From Agaricicola taiwanensis (lineage in GTDB: Bacteria > Pseudomonadota > Alphaproteobacteria > Rhizobiales > Methylopilaceae): a DNA stretch of 64,000 bases. Made by a program: the position numbers and the translations under genes. Below the pieces are notes generated by a model. The model saw only the letters and a program-made list of their open reading frames with translations. It did not search any database and was not told the origin of the DNA. Of the stretch, positions 44,543-52,742 are shown piece by piece. The first letter of the stretch is position 1, and each line of letters starts with the position of its first letter. The stretch is taken from positions 434,001 to 498,000 of the forward strand of contig NZ_BMCP01000001.1 of NCBI RefSeq assembly GCF_014635245.1. The letters run 5' to 3'.

Positions 44543-45178
44543 CTACTGGCTCGCCCAGATGATGCGGGCCACCCATGACACGTCGGCCAGGGTGAAGCTG
44601 CGATCGGTTTTGCCGGCGCCGACGGGCGTCAGTTCCATCACCTTGACGGTGCGGCGCTTCAACTCGCCGGCAACGAGCTCGCCCTTCGTTGTCCGCACGA
44701 TCACCCGATCTCCCCGTCGTATCTCCGTGGTGGGTGAGACGAGAATCCTGTCGCCGTCGCGGTACAGCGGCAGCAGACTGTCCCCGGTGATCTCGAGGGC
44801 ATAGGTGTGCTCGTCGCCGAAGGCGGGAAGGCCGATCTCATCCCAGGCCTCCTCGCCTTTGGGAAAACCGGCATCGTCGAAAAAGGCATCCTTGGCGGCT
44901 TCGGAAAAGCCGATCAGCGGGATGGAGCGCCGCGGCCGGGCACGGGAATCATCGGAAATGAAGCCGATGAAGGTGTCCATGGTGGTGGAGGTAGCATCCA
45001 GCGCCTTGGCAATGGACTCCGTCGAGGGCCAGCGCTGGCGTCCGTCCGCACTGGACCGCTTCGACCGATTGAAGGTCGTGGGATCGAGCCCCGCGCGCTT
45101 CGCAAGCCCTGAGGGCGACAGGTTGTTGCTCTCGGCCAGCGCATCGAGCGCTTTCCAGATCTGGCTGTGGGTGAGCAT
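44543..45178 (-). CDS. XRE-type regulator with S24/LexA-like C-terminal domain
   Basis: A 211-residue repressor-like protein. Helix-turn-helix: LAESNNLSPSGLAKRAGLDPTTFNRSKR (residues about 13-40). C-terminal S24 peptidase-like domain: the nucleophile Ser is in ALEITGDSLLPLYRDGDRILVSP and a catalytic Lys is possibly in VIVRTTKGELVAGELKRR. I see no clear Ala-Gly cleavage site in the linker, so self-cleavage is doubtful. The ATG at 45178 is chosen because the extended upstream frame is not homologous. It is convergent with lysK, 1 bp away. Confidence 0.85.
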   Translation of the reverse strand: MLTHSQIWKALDALAESNNLSPSGLAKRAGLDPTTFNRSKRSSADGRQRWPSTESIAKALDATSTTMDTFIGFISDDSRARPRRSIPLIGFSEAAKDAFFDDAGFPKGEEAWDEIGLPAFGDEHTYALEITGDSLLPLYRDGDRILVSPTTEIRRGDRVIVRTTKGELVAGELKRRTVKVMELTPVGAGKTDRSFTLADVSWVARIIWASQ

Positions 45179-45344
45179 TTGATCATTCTCCGCGGCGGAG
45201 TGCCGGGTCACGTGCAGGTGATAGGAAATATTGCCTTCTTTGCGCGCCGTCCAGACCGCTTGAGCGCCATGGTGAACACCGGCTTGGCGCAAACCGATAC
45301 GATCGCGCTTGAATGATGCGGCTGTCCTTTCTATCCAACCGATC

Positions 45345-45695
45345 ATGACCGCTTCTCTCATCTTCAAGATCATGACTGCTGATCAGTGGAATGCCGCCAG
45401 GAGGCAGGGCTGCTTCAGCGGCGCCCCGGTGGATCTGGCCGACGGCTACATCCACTTCTCCACGGCAGCCCAGGCGGCGGAGACGGCGCGCCGGCATTTC
45501 GCCGGCATGAGCGATCTTGTCGTCGTCGCTGTCGAGCCATCTGCTCTGGGAGACGCGCTGCGCTGGGAGCCCTCGCGCGGCGGTGATCTCTTTCCTCACC
45601 TCTATGGCACTCTTCACCTTGCCGCCGTACGCTGGGCTCAGCCTCTGCCGCTCGATTCCGACGGCGCGCATCATTTTCCGGAGTTCGACCAATGA
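45345..45695 (+). CDS. DUF952-family protein
   Basis: A 116-residue protein with the DUF952 pattern: [40 protein letters not shown] and [21 protein letters not shown]. Catalytic-looking His and Asp residues are conserved in the family, and an ADP-ribosyl-transferase-like fold has been proposed. Function is unknown. The 4-bp overlap with pyrD (ATGA) indicates one operon, a pairing common in alphaproteobacteria. Confidence 0.87.
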   Translation: MTASLIFKIMTADQWNAARRQGCFSGAPVDLADGYIHFSTAAQAAETARRHFAGMSDLVVVAVEPSALGDALRWEPSRGGDLFPHLYGTLHLAAVRWAQPLPLDSDGAHHFPEFDQ

Positions 45696-46771
45696 TCAGT
45701 GCGGCATGGCCCTTGGCCCGGTTGGGCTTCTCCCTTCTCGATCCGGAAACGGCGCATCATCTGACCATCGCCGCGCTCAAGCGTATGCCGCCTCAACGGC
45801 GGAAGGCGGACGATGCAAAGCTCGCGACGACCGTTGCAGGGCTTTCCTTTCCCAACCCGCTCGGGCTTGCCGCGGGTTTCGACAAGAACGCGGAAGTGCC
45901 CGCTGCCATGCTGGCGCTGGGGTTCGGTTTCGTGGAAGTGGGTACTGTGACACCGCGGCCCCAGCCCGGAAACCCAAGGCCACGCATGTTCCGTCTGACC
46001 GAGGACGGCGGCGTCATCAACCGCCTTGGCTTCAACAACGAGGGCCATGACGCCATGCGCATGCGCCTGGTCGGGGGGCGGCCATCGGGTCTCCTCGGCA
46101 TCAACATCGGGGCCAACAAGGACGCGGCGGATTTTGCGGCAGACTATGTCGCCGGCATCGGCGCCCTTTCGGCCTTCGCCGATTATTTCACCGTCAATAT
46201 TTCCTCGCCCAACACGCCGGGCCTGCGCGATCTTCAGGCGCGAGCCGCCCTCGATGATCTTCTCGCGCGGGTGATCGGGGCCCGTGACGCCACGGCCGAG
46301 CGCCCGCCGGTCTTCCTCAAGATCGCGCCGGACCTTGAACTTGGCGGTCTCGACGATGTGGTCGACGTCGCTCTTGCACGCGGGGTTGATGGTCTCATCG
46401 TCTCCAACACCACCATCGCCCGACCGGCCACTCTCAGAAGCTCCTACGCCTCGGAAGGCGGCGGTCTTTCCGGCCGGCCTCTGATGCGGCGTGCGACCTG
46501 GGCGCTGGCGCAAACCTTCCTGCGCACAGAGGGACGCGTGCCGCTCATCGGCGTCGGCGGTATCGACAGCGCGGAGGATGCCTGGACCAAGATCCGCGCC
46601 GGCGCTTCGCTGCTCCAGCTCTACTCGGCCCTCGTCTACCGCGGCCCCGCCCTCATCGACGACATTCTGAACGGACTGAAAGGCAAGCTGGCGATCGAGA
46701 ACACGCAGCTGCCCCAGGTCATCGGCCGTGACGCCGACACCATCGCCAAAGAGGACGTCAGTTCGGTTTAG
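45692..46771 (+). CDS. pyrD: Dihydroorotate dehydrogenase (quinone), class 2
   Basis: Membrane-associated flavoenzyme oxidising dihydroorotate to orotate with ubiquinone, the fourth step of pyrimidine synthesis. The 359-residue protein has an N-terminal membrane-interaction helix, FMN-binding [33 protein letters not shown], catalytic Ser in [24 protein letters not shown] and the phosphate loop [30 protein letters not shown]. Its last 14 bp overlap the convergent flavoprotein gene. Confidence 0.96.
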   Translation: MISAAWPLARLGFSLLDPETAHHLTIAALKRMPPQRRKADDAKLATTVAGLSFPNPLGLAAGFDKNAEVPAAMLALGFGFVEVGTVTPRPQPGNPRPRMFRLTEDGGVINRLGFNNEGHDAMRMRLVGGRPSGLLGINIGANKDAADFAADYVAGIGALSAFADYFTVNISSPNTPGLRDLQARAALDDLLARVIGARDATAERPPVFLKIAPDLELGGLDDVVDVALARGVDGLIVSNTTIARPATLRSSYASEGGGLSGRPLMRRATWALAQTFLRTEGRVPLIGVGGIDSAEDAWTKIRAGASLLQLYSALVYRGPALIDDILNGLKGKLAIENTQLPQVIGRDADTIAKEDVSSV

Positions 46772-48017
46772 CGTCCTCTGCCAGCCAGGAGCAGACCCCG
46801 CTGGCGGCGGCAGCGCCGGTCGCGAAGCTCGCCTGCAGGAGGTAGCCGCCCGTGGGGGCGTCCCAATCGAGCATTTCGCCGCAGATGAAGGTGCCTGGCC
46901 GGCTTCGCAGCATGTAGCGGCCGTCGATCTCGGTGAAACGCACGCCTCCCGCGCTGGAGATGGCGCGGTCGATGGGCATGACGCCGTGGACGTGCAGGGG
47001 CAGCGCCTTGATCCTGCGCGCCAGATCGTGCGGATCAGCCGGCGGTTTGCCGCTCTCGCGCAGTAGCCCCACGGCAACCGGGGCAAGGCCGGCCGTCTTG
47101 CGCAGGAAGGTCGAGAGCGATTGCGAGCCGCGCGGCCTCTCCAGCCGTTTTCCCAGTTCGGCTTCGTCAAGATCGGGGCGCAGGTCAACCGTGACCTTGG
47201 CCTCATCCTGTGCGTCCAGCATCTGCCGGATGGCGGCGGAGAGCGCGTAGACGATGCCGCCCTCAAGACCGCCGCGCGTCACCACGGCCTCGCCCCGGCG
47301 GGTGACGGCTCCAACGGTCATGGCGATGCGTTTCAGCGGGTGCCCCTCGAATTTGTCCGCGAAGAGGTCGCTCCAGGAAAGCCGGACGCCGACATTGGAG
47401 GGGGTCAGGGCGGCGATGTCGACCCCCGATGCTTCCAGGATCGGCACCCAACGGCCGTCAGACCCGAGCCGGGGCCAGCTGCCGCCGCCGAGCGCGAGCA
47501 CCGCGGCCTCACAAGAGCGTGTCACCCGCCCTGCAGGTGTCTCGAACAGGAGGTGTCCGTCCGAGGTCCACCCCTGCCACCTGTGGCGCAGCGCCAGCAC
47601 CACACTGGCTCCCTCAAGCCGCTGCAGCCAGGCCCGAAGCAATGGCGAGGCCTTCATGGCCATCGGAAACACCCGTCCGCTGGAGCCGATAAAGGTTGGC
47701 TGCCCCAGATCCTCGGCCCAGGCGCGCAAGGCCTCGGGCGGAAACGCACGGATGGCCTGCTCAACCCGCCCGTCGGCTCCGCTGTAGCGTGCCAGGAAGC
47801 GATCCAATGGTTCGCTGTGGGTCAGGTTGAGGCCGCCGCGCCCCGCCATCAGGAACTTCCGCGCCGGCGAGGGCATGGCGTCATAGACCGTGACGGCGTG
47901 GCCTTCGGCGGCCAGCCTCTCGGCGGCCATCAGGCCTGCGGGGCCGGCACCAATCACGGCAAGGGAGCGGGGGGAGATACTGGACAAGCGGGCACGCTGC
48001 TTCGGTGGGTCGGCCAT
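46758..48017 (-). CDS. HI0933/YhiN-family FAD-dependent oxidoreductase
   Basis: A 419-residue flavoprotein. Dinucleotide-binding fold: [51 protein letters not shown]. Second FAD contact: [21 protein letters not shown]-terminal signature: [31 protein letters not shown]-like region ([20 protein letters not shown]). The product matches the TIGR03862-type branch. Substrate unknown. It is convergent with pyrD with a 14-bp overlap. Confidence 0.9.
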   Translation of the reverse strand: MADPPKQRARLSSISPRSLAVIGAGPAGLMAAERLAAEGHAVTVYDAMPSPARKFLMAGRGGLNLTHSEPLDRFLARYSGADGRVEQAIRAFPPEALRAWAEDLGQPTFIGSSGRVFPMAMKASPLLRAWLQRLEGASVVLALRHRWQGWTSDGHLLFETPAGRVTRSCEAAVLALGGGSWPRLGSDGRWVPILEASGVDIAALTPSNVGVRLSWSDLFADKFEGHPLKRIAMTVGAVTRRGEAVVTRGGLEGGIVYALSAAIRQMLDAQDEAKVTVDLRPDLDEAELGKRLERPRGSQSLSTFLRKTAGLAPVAVGLLRESGKPPADPHDLARRIKALPLHVHGVMPIDRAISSAGGVRFTEIDGRYMLRSRPGTFICGEMLDWDAPTGGYLLQASFATGAAAASGVCSWLAEDAKPN

Positions 48018-48050
48018 GTCTTGCCGGTCGCGGCGTCATCATGCAACCGC

Positions 48051-48683
48051 CTATAGATCCTCCGCGTCCAGATGGCCTTTCGCAAGGATGGCCATCGTCA
48101 CCAGGGATGAAAGCGTATCGGCCTGCATCTTGTTCATCAGATTGGCGCGATGGATCTCAACCGTGCGCGGGCTGATACCAAGGCGATGGGCAATGATCTT
48201 GTTCGGCTGTCCGGCCAAAAGCCCCTTGAGAACATCGCGCTCCCGTCCCGATAGCAACGACATGCGCCGCACGATTTCAGCCCTCGAACCGTCCTGCGCG
48301 GGAGCGGCCCGGACATTGCGCTCCAGCGCCAGTGTGACGGCCGCCACGATATCGTCTTCGAAGAAAGGTTTTTCGATGAAGTCCAACGCGCCCATTCTGA
48401 TCGCTTCGACCGCCATGCGGATGTTGCCGCGCCCGCTGATGACGATCACCGGCAGATGAATGCTCTCCCTCTTCATTATTGTCAGGAGGTCCAATCCCGT
48501 GGCGCCGCGCATGCAGACATCGGTGATGACGCAGCCATGGGCGGCAGGACTTCCTCTGGCGAGGAAATCCTCCACCGAGGCGTAGGTTTCGACCTTGAAA
48601 CCGGAAGATTCCAAGAGGAAGCTCAATGAATCCCGTGCGGCGGCATCGTCGTCGATGACATGGACCACCGCGCTAGCCTGCAT
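48051..48683 (-). CDS. fixJ: FixJ-type response regulator
   Basis: A 210-residue NarL/FixJ regulator. Receiver: VVHVIDDDAAARDSLSFLLE, phospho-Asp in CVITDVCMRGATGLDLL, Lys in ALDFIEKPFFEDD. Output: LSGRERDVLKGLLAGQPNKIIAHRLGISPRTVEIHRANLMNKM. The Pro usually found after the phospho-Asp loop (MPxxxG) is Arg here. ATG 48683 gives the FixJ-like start; a longer in-frame start adds 17 residues inside the upstream kinase gene. It overlaps the kinase by 11 bp, showing one two-component operon. Confidence 0.85.
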   Translation of the reverse strand: MQASAVVHVIDDDAAARDSLSFLLESSGFKVETYASVEDFLARGSPAAHGCVITDVCMRGATGLDLLTIMKRESIHLPVIVISGRGNIRMAVEAIRMGALDFIEKPFFEDDIVAAVTLALERNVRAAPAQDGSRAEIVRRMSLLSGRERDVLKGLLAGQPNKIIAHRLGISPRTVEIHRANLMNKMQADTLSSLVTMAILAKGHLDAEDL

Positions 48684-50112
48684 AGGCCATCTCCCGCGCC
48701 GGGCGCAGCGTGAAGTGGACCGCCGCTCCGCCACCGACAGGTTCCGTGGCCCAGATGTTCCCGCCGTGAGCCTTGATGATGGTTTGGGAAATGGACAGGC
48801 CGATACCCAACCCGTCCGACTTGGTGGTGATGAAGGGCTGGAACAGCCGTGACGCCACCTGCGGCGGAATTCCAGGCCCGCTGTCCAGAACGCTGACCAT
48901 GATCAAACCATCCCGCGTTCTGGTTGTCGAAATGCGGATGTTCTGACGCAACTGCCCTTCCATGGCTTCCATGGCGTTACGAATGAGATTTATCAGGACC
49001 TGCTCGATCTGGATGTGATCGGCCAGGACCACTTCGGCTCCTGCGCTGATGTCATGGCGGATGTCGATCCGCTGCCCCTCGCATGTTGCGGTCACCAGAC
49101 TGACGGCTTCGTTGATCACTTCAGCAAGATCCACGGCTTGAATCTCGATCTCGCCGCGCGTGACGAAATCCCTGACCCGCCGCAGGATGGCGCCGGCCCG
49201 TAACGCCTGGTCCGACGCCTTGCCGATGGCGTCTGAAATCTTGGCGCTGCTCTCACCGCCGAGGCCGATGGCCAGACGCCGGGCACCGTTCAGGTAATTG
49301 GCGATCGCCGTCAGCGGCTGGTTGAGCTCATGTGCCAGGGCGGAAGCCATCTCACCGAGCGCGGTCATGCGTGAGATATGGGACAGCTCGGCACGCATGT
49401 CCTGAAGCCGGGCCTCCGAATTTAGCCGCTCGCTCATATCCCGAATGGATATGGTGTAGGAGGGACGGCCTTCGATCCTCATGACGCCGACGGACGCCTC
49501 CATCGGAAAGGTGGTCTCATTTTTGCGCTGGCCAGTCAGCGTGAGGGTTTTCGTGCCGCGGTCGCTGAGGAGATCGGACGATGTTTGCTGCGGCGAAAAC
49601 AGCAAGGCCGTAAAATCTCTCCCGAGGACGTCCGTTAAGCGCCATCCGAACAGCCTTTCCGCGGACGAGCTGAAGGATCGGATCAGGCCGCCGGCATCGA
49701 CCACGACGAGAGCATCGGGCGCAGTGTCGAAGATGGATCGCAGATGCGTCTCGCGCACAGCCAATTCACGCATGGCCGCGTCTGCTTTTGCCCGGGTCCG
49801 ATGCTGCACATGAGCGCTGCATGCAACGCCGAAGCCGATGGCGAGGAAAATGAAGGAATTGACCCATTCCGTCAGGTCCAGCCCATCCTGCTGTTGCAGC
49901 CAGACCGAGGCAGCCGCGGCGATGATCGTGGTGAACGCAGCCGAGATGAACCCGCTCAGTGCCGCGATCAGCACCGAGGGTATCATCAGAAGGAAAATAG
50001 TGCGGAAGTCGATCACCTCATTAATGGCGAGACGGCAAACGAATGCCGTCGTGCCGAGCGCAAAAGCAAGAACAAACCAACGCCATCTGAAGCCTTGTAC
50101 GGAAACAGGCAT
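48673..50112 (-). CDS. FixL-like histidine kinase without the haem-binding region
   Basis: A 479-residue kinase. N-terminal helices include VLAFALGTTAFVCRLAI, IFLLMIPSVLIAALSGF, ISAAFTTIIAAAASVWL and FIFLAIGFGVACSAH. The PAS domain (LRSIFDTAPDALVVVDAGGLIRSFSSSAERLFGWRLTDVLG) leads into TFPMEASVGVM, RDMSERLNSEARLQ and the H-box SALAHELNQPLTAIANYL. Kinase boxes are VLINLIRNAMEAM, DSGPGIPPQ and SDGLGIGLSISQTI. Everything matches FixL except that the loop holding the haem His (in FixL an R/PYRxxHD-type segment) reads FSPQQTSSDLLSDRG. Oxygen sensing by haem is therefore unlikely. Confidence 0.85.
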   Translation of the reverse strand: MPVSVQGFRWRWFVLAFALGTTAFVCRLAINEVIDFRTIFLLMIPSVLIAALSGFISAAFTTIIAAAASVWLQQQDGLDLTEWVNSFIFLAIGFGVACSAHVQHRTRAKADAAMRELAVRETHLRSIFDTAPDALVVVDAGGLIRSFSSSAERLFGWRLTDVLGRDFTALLFSPQQTSSDLLSDRGTKTLTLTGQRKNETTFPMEASVGVMRIEGRPSYTISIRDMSERLNSEARLQDMRAELSHISRMTALGEMASALAHELNQPLTAIANYLNGARRLAIGLGGESSAKISDAIGKASDQALRAGAILRRVRDFVTRGEIEIQAVDLAEVINEAVSLVTATCEGQRIDIRHDISAGAEVVLADHIQIEQVLINLIRNAMEAMEGQLRQNIRISTTRTRDGLIMVSVLDSGPGIPPQVASRLFQPFITTKSDGLGIGLSISQTIIKAHGGNIWATEPVGGGAAVHFTLRPAREMAYAG

Positions 50113-50222
50113 GACCCCTCACTAGAGGAAGGACGGCTGGCGACCGTTGCTGCGACAAGATCAAGCTATACGATCACCGTCGTCTTGGCGATGATCTTCT
50201 GTCACAAGATTACAGTAAAGAA

Positions 50223-50240
50223 CTACGTAGAATCCCTGAG
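50223..50240 (+). promoter_or_regulatory. Candidate FixJ-binding site before the FixK-like gene
   Basis: CTACGTAGAATCCCTGAG agrees with about 11 of 18 positions of the FixJ-binding consensus as I remember it from in-vitro selection (GTAAGTAATTTCCCTTAC). It is about 50 bp upstream of the start codon. If real it links the FixLJ-like pair to FixK, as in rhizobia. The consensus is from memory and the match is partial. Confidence 0.4.
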
Positions 50241-50288
50241 TCGGTACACCTCTTTTCATGGTCTAGGCTTTAGACAACCTGGGAGGGT

Positions 50289-50987
50289 ATGGTCATGCTT
50301 CTTATTCAGGAGCCTGCGAGGCTGCGTGCATCTTTTCGTGAGGTGGCACCAACAACGCCATCGGAGGCATTGTTCCAACTTACCCCTGATGTTTCTCTAT
50401 CCGGAATAAGGATGAGCTTCCGCTCCGGCGAAGAGGTCCATGGCGAGGGCGAGGCGGCGGAGATGCTCTACCGTGTCACGTCGGGAGCCGTGCGGGCCTT
50501 CAACATGCGGCAGGACGGGCGAAGGCAGATCGAAGGGTTCTATCTGCCCGGAGACATCTTCGGCCTGGATGTCGGCGCCACGCATCACGTGTCGGCCGAA
50601 GCGACCATGAACAATACATATGTGGTCGCCATCTGGCGGTCGACCCTGGAAGAAGTGGCTGCCCGCGACGCCTCTCTGGGCCGGGAGGTCCTTCAGCTGA
50701 TCAACCTGGAGTGGCGACGTGCGCGGTACCATGCGCTCCTTCTGGGGCAGAAGAGTGCCATCGAGCGCATCGCCGGCTTCCTTCTTGATGTCGCCAGGCG
50801 GCAGGGCAGCGACTGTGTCGCCAGCCTTCCGATGAGCCGCATCGATATCGCCGACTACCTTGGCCTGACGATCGAGACCGTATCCCGAACTCTGACACAA
50901 CTGGAGCGGGAGCGGATCATCGCCATGCCTTCCCTCCGTCAGGTGCGCATCGTCAATCGATCCGCGCTGATCGCTTGGGATGTCTGA
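50289..50987 (+). CDS. FixK-like Crp/Fnr-family regulator
   Basis: A 232-residue regulator. The cyclic-nucleotide-like beta-roll (MSFRSGEEVHGEGEAAEMLYRVTSGAVRAFNM, QIEGFYLPGDIFGLDVG) is followed by a dimer helix and the DNA-binding MSRIDIADYLGLTIETVSRTLTQLERERII. The E-SR recognition pattern (ETVSR) fits FixK/FNR-type TTGAT half-sites. No N-terminal Cys cluster, so no Fe-S oxygen sensor. Starts at ATG 50289 with GGGAGG upstream. It is divergent from the FixLJ-like operon. Confidence 0.88.
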   Translation: MVMLLIQEPARLRASFREVAPTTPSEALFQLTPDVSLSGIRMSFRSGEEVHGEGEAAEMLYRVTSGAVRAFNMRQDGRRQIEGFYLPGDIFGLDVGATHHVSAEATMNNTYVVAIWRSTLEEVAARDASLGREVLQLINLEWRRARYHALLLGQKSAIERIAGFLLDVARRQGSDCVASLPMSRIDIADYLGLTIETVSRTLTQLERERIIAMPSLRQVRIVNRSALIAWDV

Positions 50988-51111
50988 TTTCAGATTACCC
51001 CGCCTGAACGCCGCCCTCGTTGCTTCAGATAGCCAGCCATCCACGGTTTGTGCAGATCAGTGTTTTCCCGAATGGCTCGGTCGTAATGCTTCCCCTCTTG
51101 CTTGAGGTCTG

Positions 51112-52245
51112 ATGATGACATTGCACATTGACCTGATCGAGCAGACCCCCACCTCTGCCAAAGGTTGGAATTATGCGGACAGCGCAGCGGCCTTGGAGGC
51201 TTGCTGCGGGACGCGCTCCTTGCCCGAATGCCTGAATGCCATAGTCGGCGCGCAGGGGCTGGATGCGAGCATCATGCTCATCGAGATGATGGGCGGAGCC
51301 GCAAGGGGGCGCTGTTGGTACCGCCGGGCGCGCTCCATACCTCAGGCGGCCGCCATGGCCTGCCTGCGCCAGTTGCGCCAGCCGAGGCTTGATCTCGTTT
51401 TCGAGAGCTACGCCTCCCTTGAGCCTGAGCAAGAGGAGCCGAACTGCTGTCTCGCTTTTTGCATCGAAGACAGCACCGACGGGTCTCGTTACATCATTGC
51501 CGCGCTGTTGAACCGCCGGGGCGGCCAGACGACCTCAGCGGACAGGGACGCCGTTACCGACCTCGCGCCGAAGCTTGCCGAAACCCTCTGGCATTATAAG
51601 GCATCGGCGCGGGGGACTTTGCTGCGGGAGTTGGAGAGCACAGTGGCTCAAAGCGTGCCTTGGGGGCTTATGGCTCTGTCCTGGTGGGGCACAGTCCTGG
51701 CACACAACGGCATCGCCGGTGAGATGTTGAGGCAGGGCGATGCACTGAGGATGCAAGGGAGGCGGCTGTGCTTCGCACGCGCGGCGACGGCGCGTCGTTT
51801 TCTGACCCTGACAGAGGCGGTCATTCTCCAGGCGGCTTCCGAGCCGCAGAGCGAAATGGCGCTGCCGGTGGTGGATACGACGGGAACTCTGCGTTTTGCC
51901 CTTAAGATCATTCCCTATGATCGCGGGCCAGCGGGGCCGGGCGATGCCGTGGCCATGGTGATGCTTGCGGATCTGGCGGCACGGGCCGGGGTCAATGAAT
52001 GTGTGCTGGCATCGGCTTTCGCCCTATCGGCAAAGGAGGCTCGGCTCGCGTCGCTCCTTGGCAACGGATGCAATCTGGATGAAGCCGCGCAGAACATGTC
52101 GATCTCGCGGAACACGGCCCGCATCCATCTGTCCCATGTGCTTCACAAGACGGGGGCACGTAACCAGGTGGCCCTGGCTCGCCTGTTGGCCCGCCTGCCC
52201 GCCTCGCGTGGCAGCGCTTTCAGCTCCGCTTTTCTCCAAGGCTAA
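51112..52245 (+). CDS. LuxR-type helix-turn-helix regulator
   Basis: A 377-residue protein with a large N-terminal region of no recognised family (Cys-rich stretch EACCGTRSLPECLNAIVG; also PNCCLAFCIEDSTDG). The C-terminal LuxR HTH is FALSAKEARLASLLGNGCNLDEAAQNMSISRNTARIHLSHVLHKTGARNQVALARLLARL. No receiver domain. It follows the FixK-like gene by 124 bp on the same strand. GAGGT precedes the first of two adjacent ATGs. The ligand is unknown. Confidence 0.82.
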   Translation: MMTLHIDLIEQTPTSAKGWNYADSAAALEACCGTRSLPECLNAIVGAQGLDASIMLIEMMGGAARGRCWYRRARSIPQAAAMACLRQLRQPRLDLVFESYASLEPEQEEPNCCLAFCIEDSTDGSRYIIAALLNRRGGQTTSADRDAVTDLAPKLAETLWHYKASARGTLLRELESTVAQSVPWGLMALSWWGTVLAHNGIAGEMLRQGDALRMQGRRLCFARAATARRFLTLTEAVILQAASEPQSEMALPVVDTTGTLRFALKIIPYDRGPAGPGDAVAMVMLADLAARAGVNECVLASAFALSAKEARLASLLGNGCNLDEAAQNMSISRNTARIHLSHVLHKTGARNQVALARLLARLPASRGSAFSSAFLQG

Positions 52246-52742
52246 TTGAAATGGATTAATCGCCCCGCTTCATTGCTGAGAAAATGGTTAATAGGGTGGC
52301 GAGAATAGCAAAATGATAATCGCCAGCTCATGAGGACGTCCATAATTCTTTTTATGAGGCGGCAGGGGCGATTATTGCGAAAGTTGTATTCTTGGCTCCT
52401 GCCGCAATCTTTCTCTCTAATCCTATAGTCCGGAGCGGCGCTATGGCGGGCAACTCATGCCGTAACTATGCTGTGCATATTCAGCGGCACTGGCTCAGAT
52501 CGGCTGACGATGGTGAAAGTGAGGTGGGGCAGAACCAACACGCCGGCGGCGAGCCGAACGAACGTCGCAACATGGATAAATATGACATCGAGCAGGTCAA
52601 CTGGATCACGGACGATGATCCGAAGACCGAGGAAACCGCTCCTCGCAAATAATGACCTCGCGGCCGGGGATCGATCTGACAAGGCGCAGCGGTTCCCAAT
52701 CCACTCGCGTCAGACCACCGGTCCGATATCCGCGCCCGATAC
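52246..52742. other. 497-bp AT-rich region between the LuxR gene and pbpC
   Basis: AT-rich in 52246-52420, then normal. It holds one small candidate gene (52443-52652) and no terminator of clear shape. Nothing else was recognised. Confidence 0.45.
52443..52652 (+). CDS. Small hypothetical protein
   Basis: A 69-residue frame from ATG 52443, preceded by GGAG. It is hydrophilic and ends MDKYDIEQVNWITDDDPKTEE-type sequence, with a shorter alternative starting at the internal Met of MDKYDIEQV. No family recognised. Its role cannot be inferred from context. Confidence 0.4.
   Translation: MAGNSCRNYAVHIQRHWLRSADDGESEVGQNQHAGGEPNERRNMDKYDIEQVNWITDDDPKTEETAPRK

Noticed and set aside
48673-50112. Calling the kinase a true oxygen-sensing FixL
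   Set aside because: The haem-binding His loop is absent, so only FixL-like is justified.
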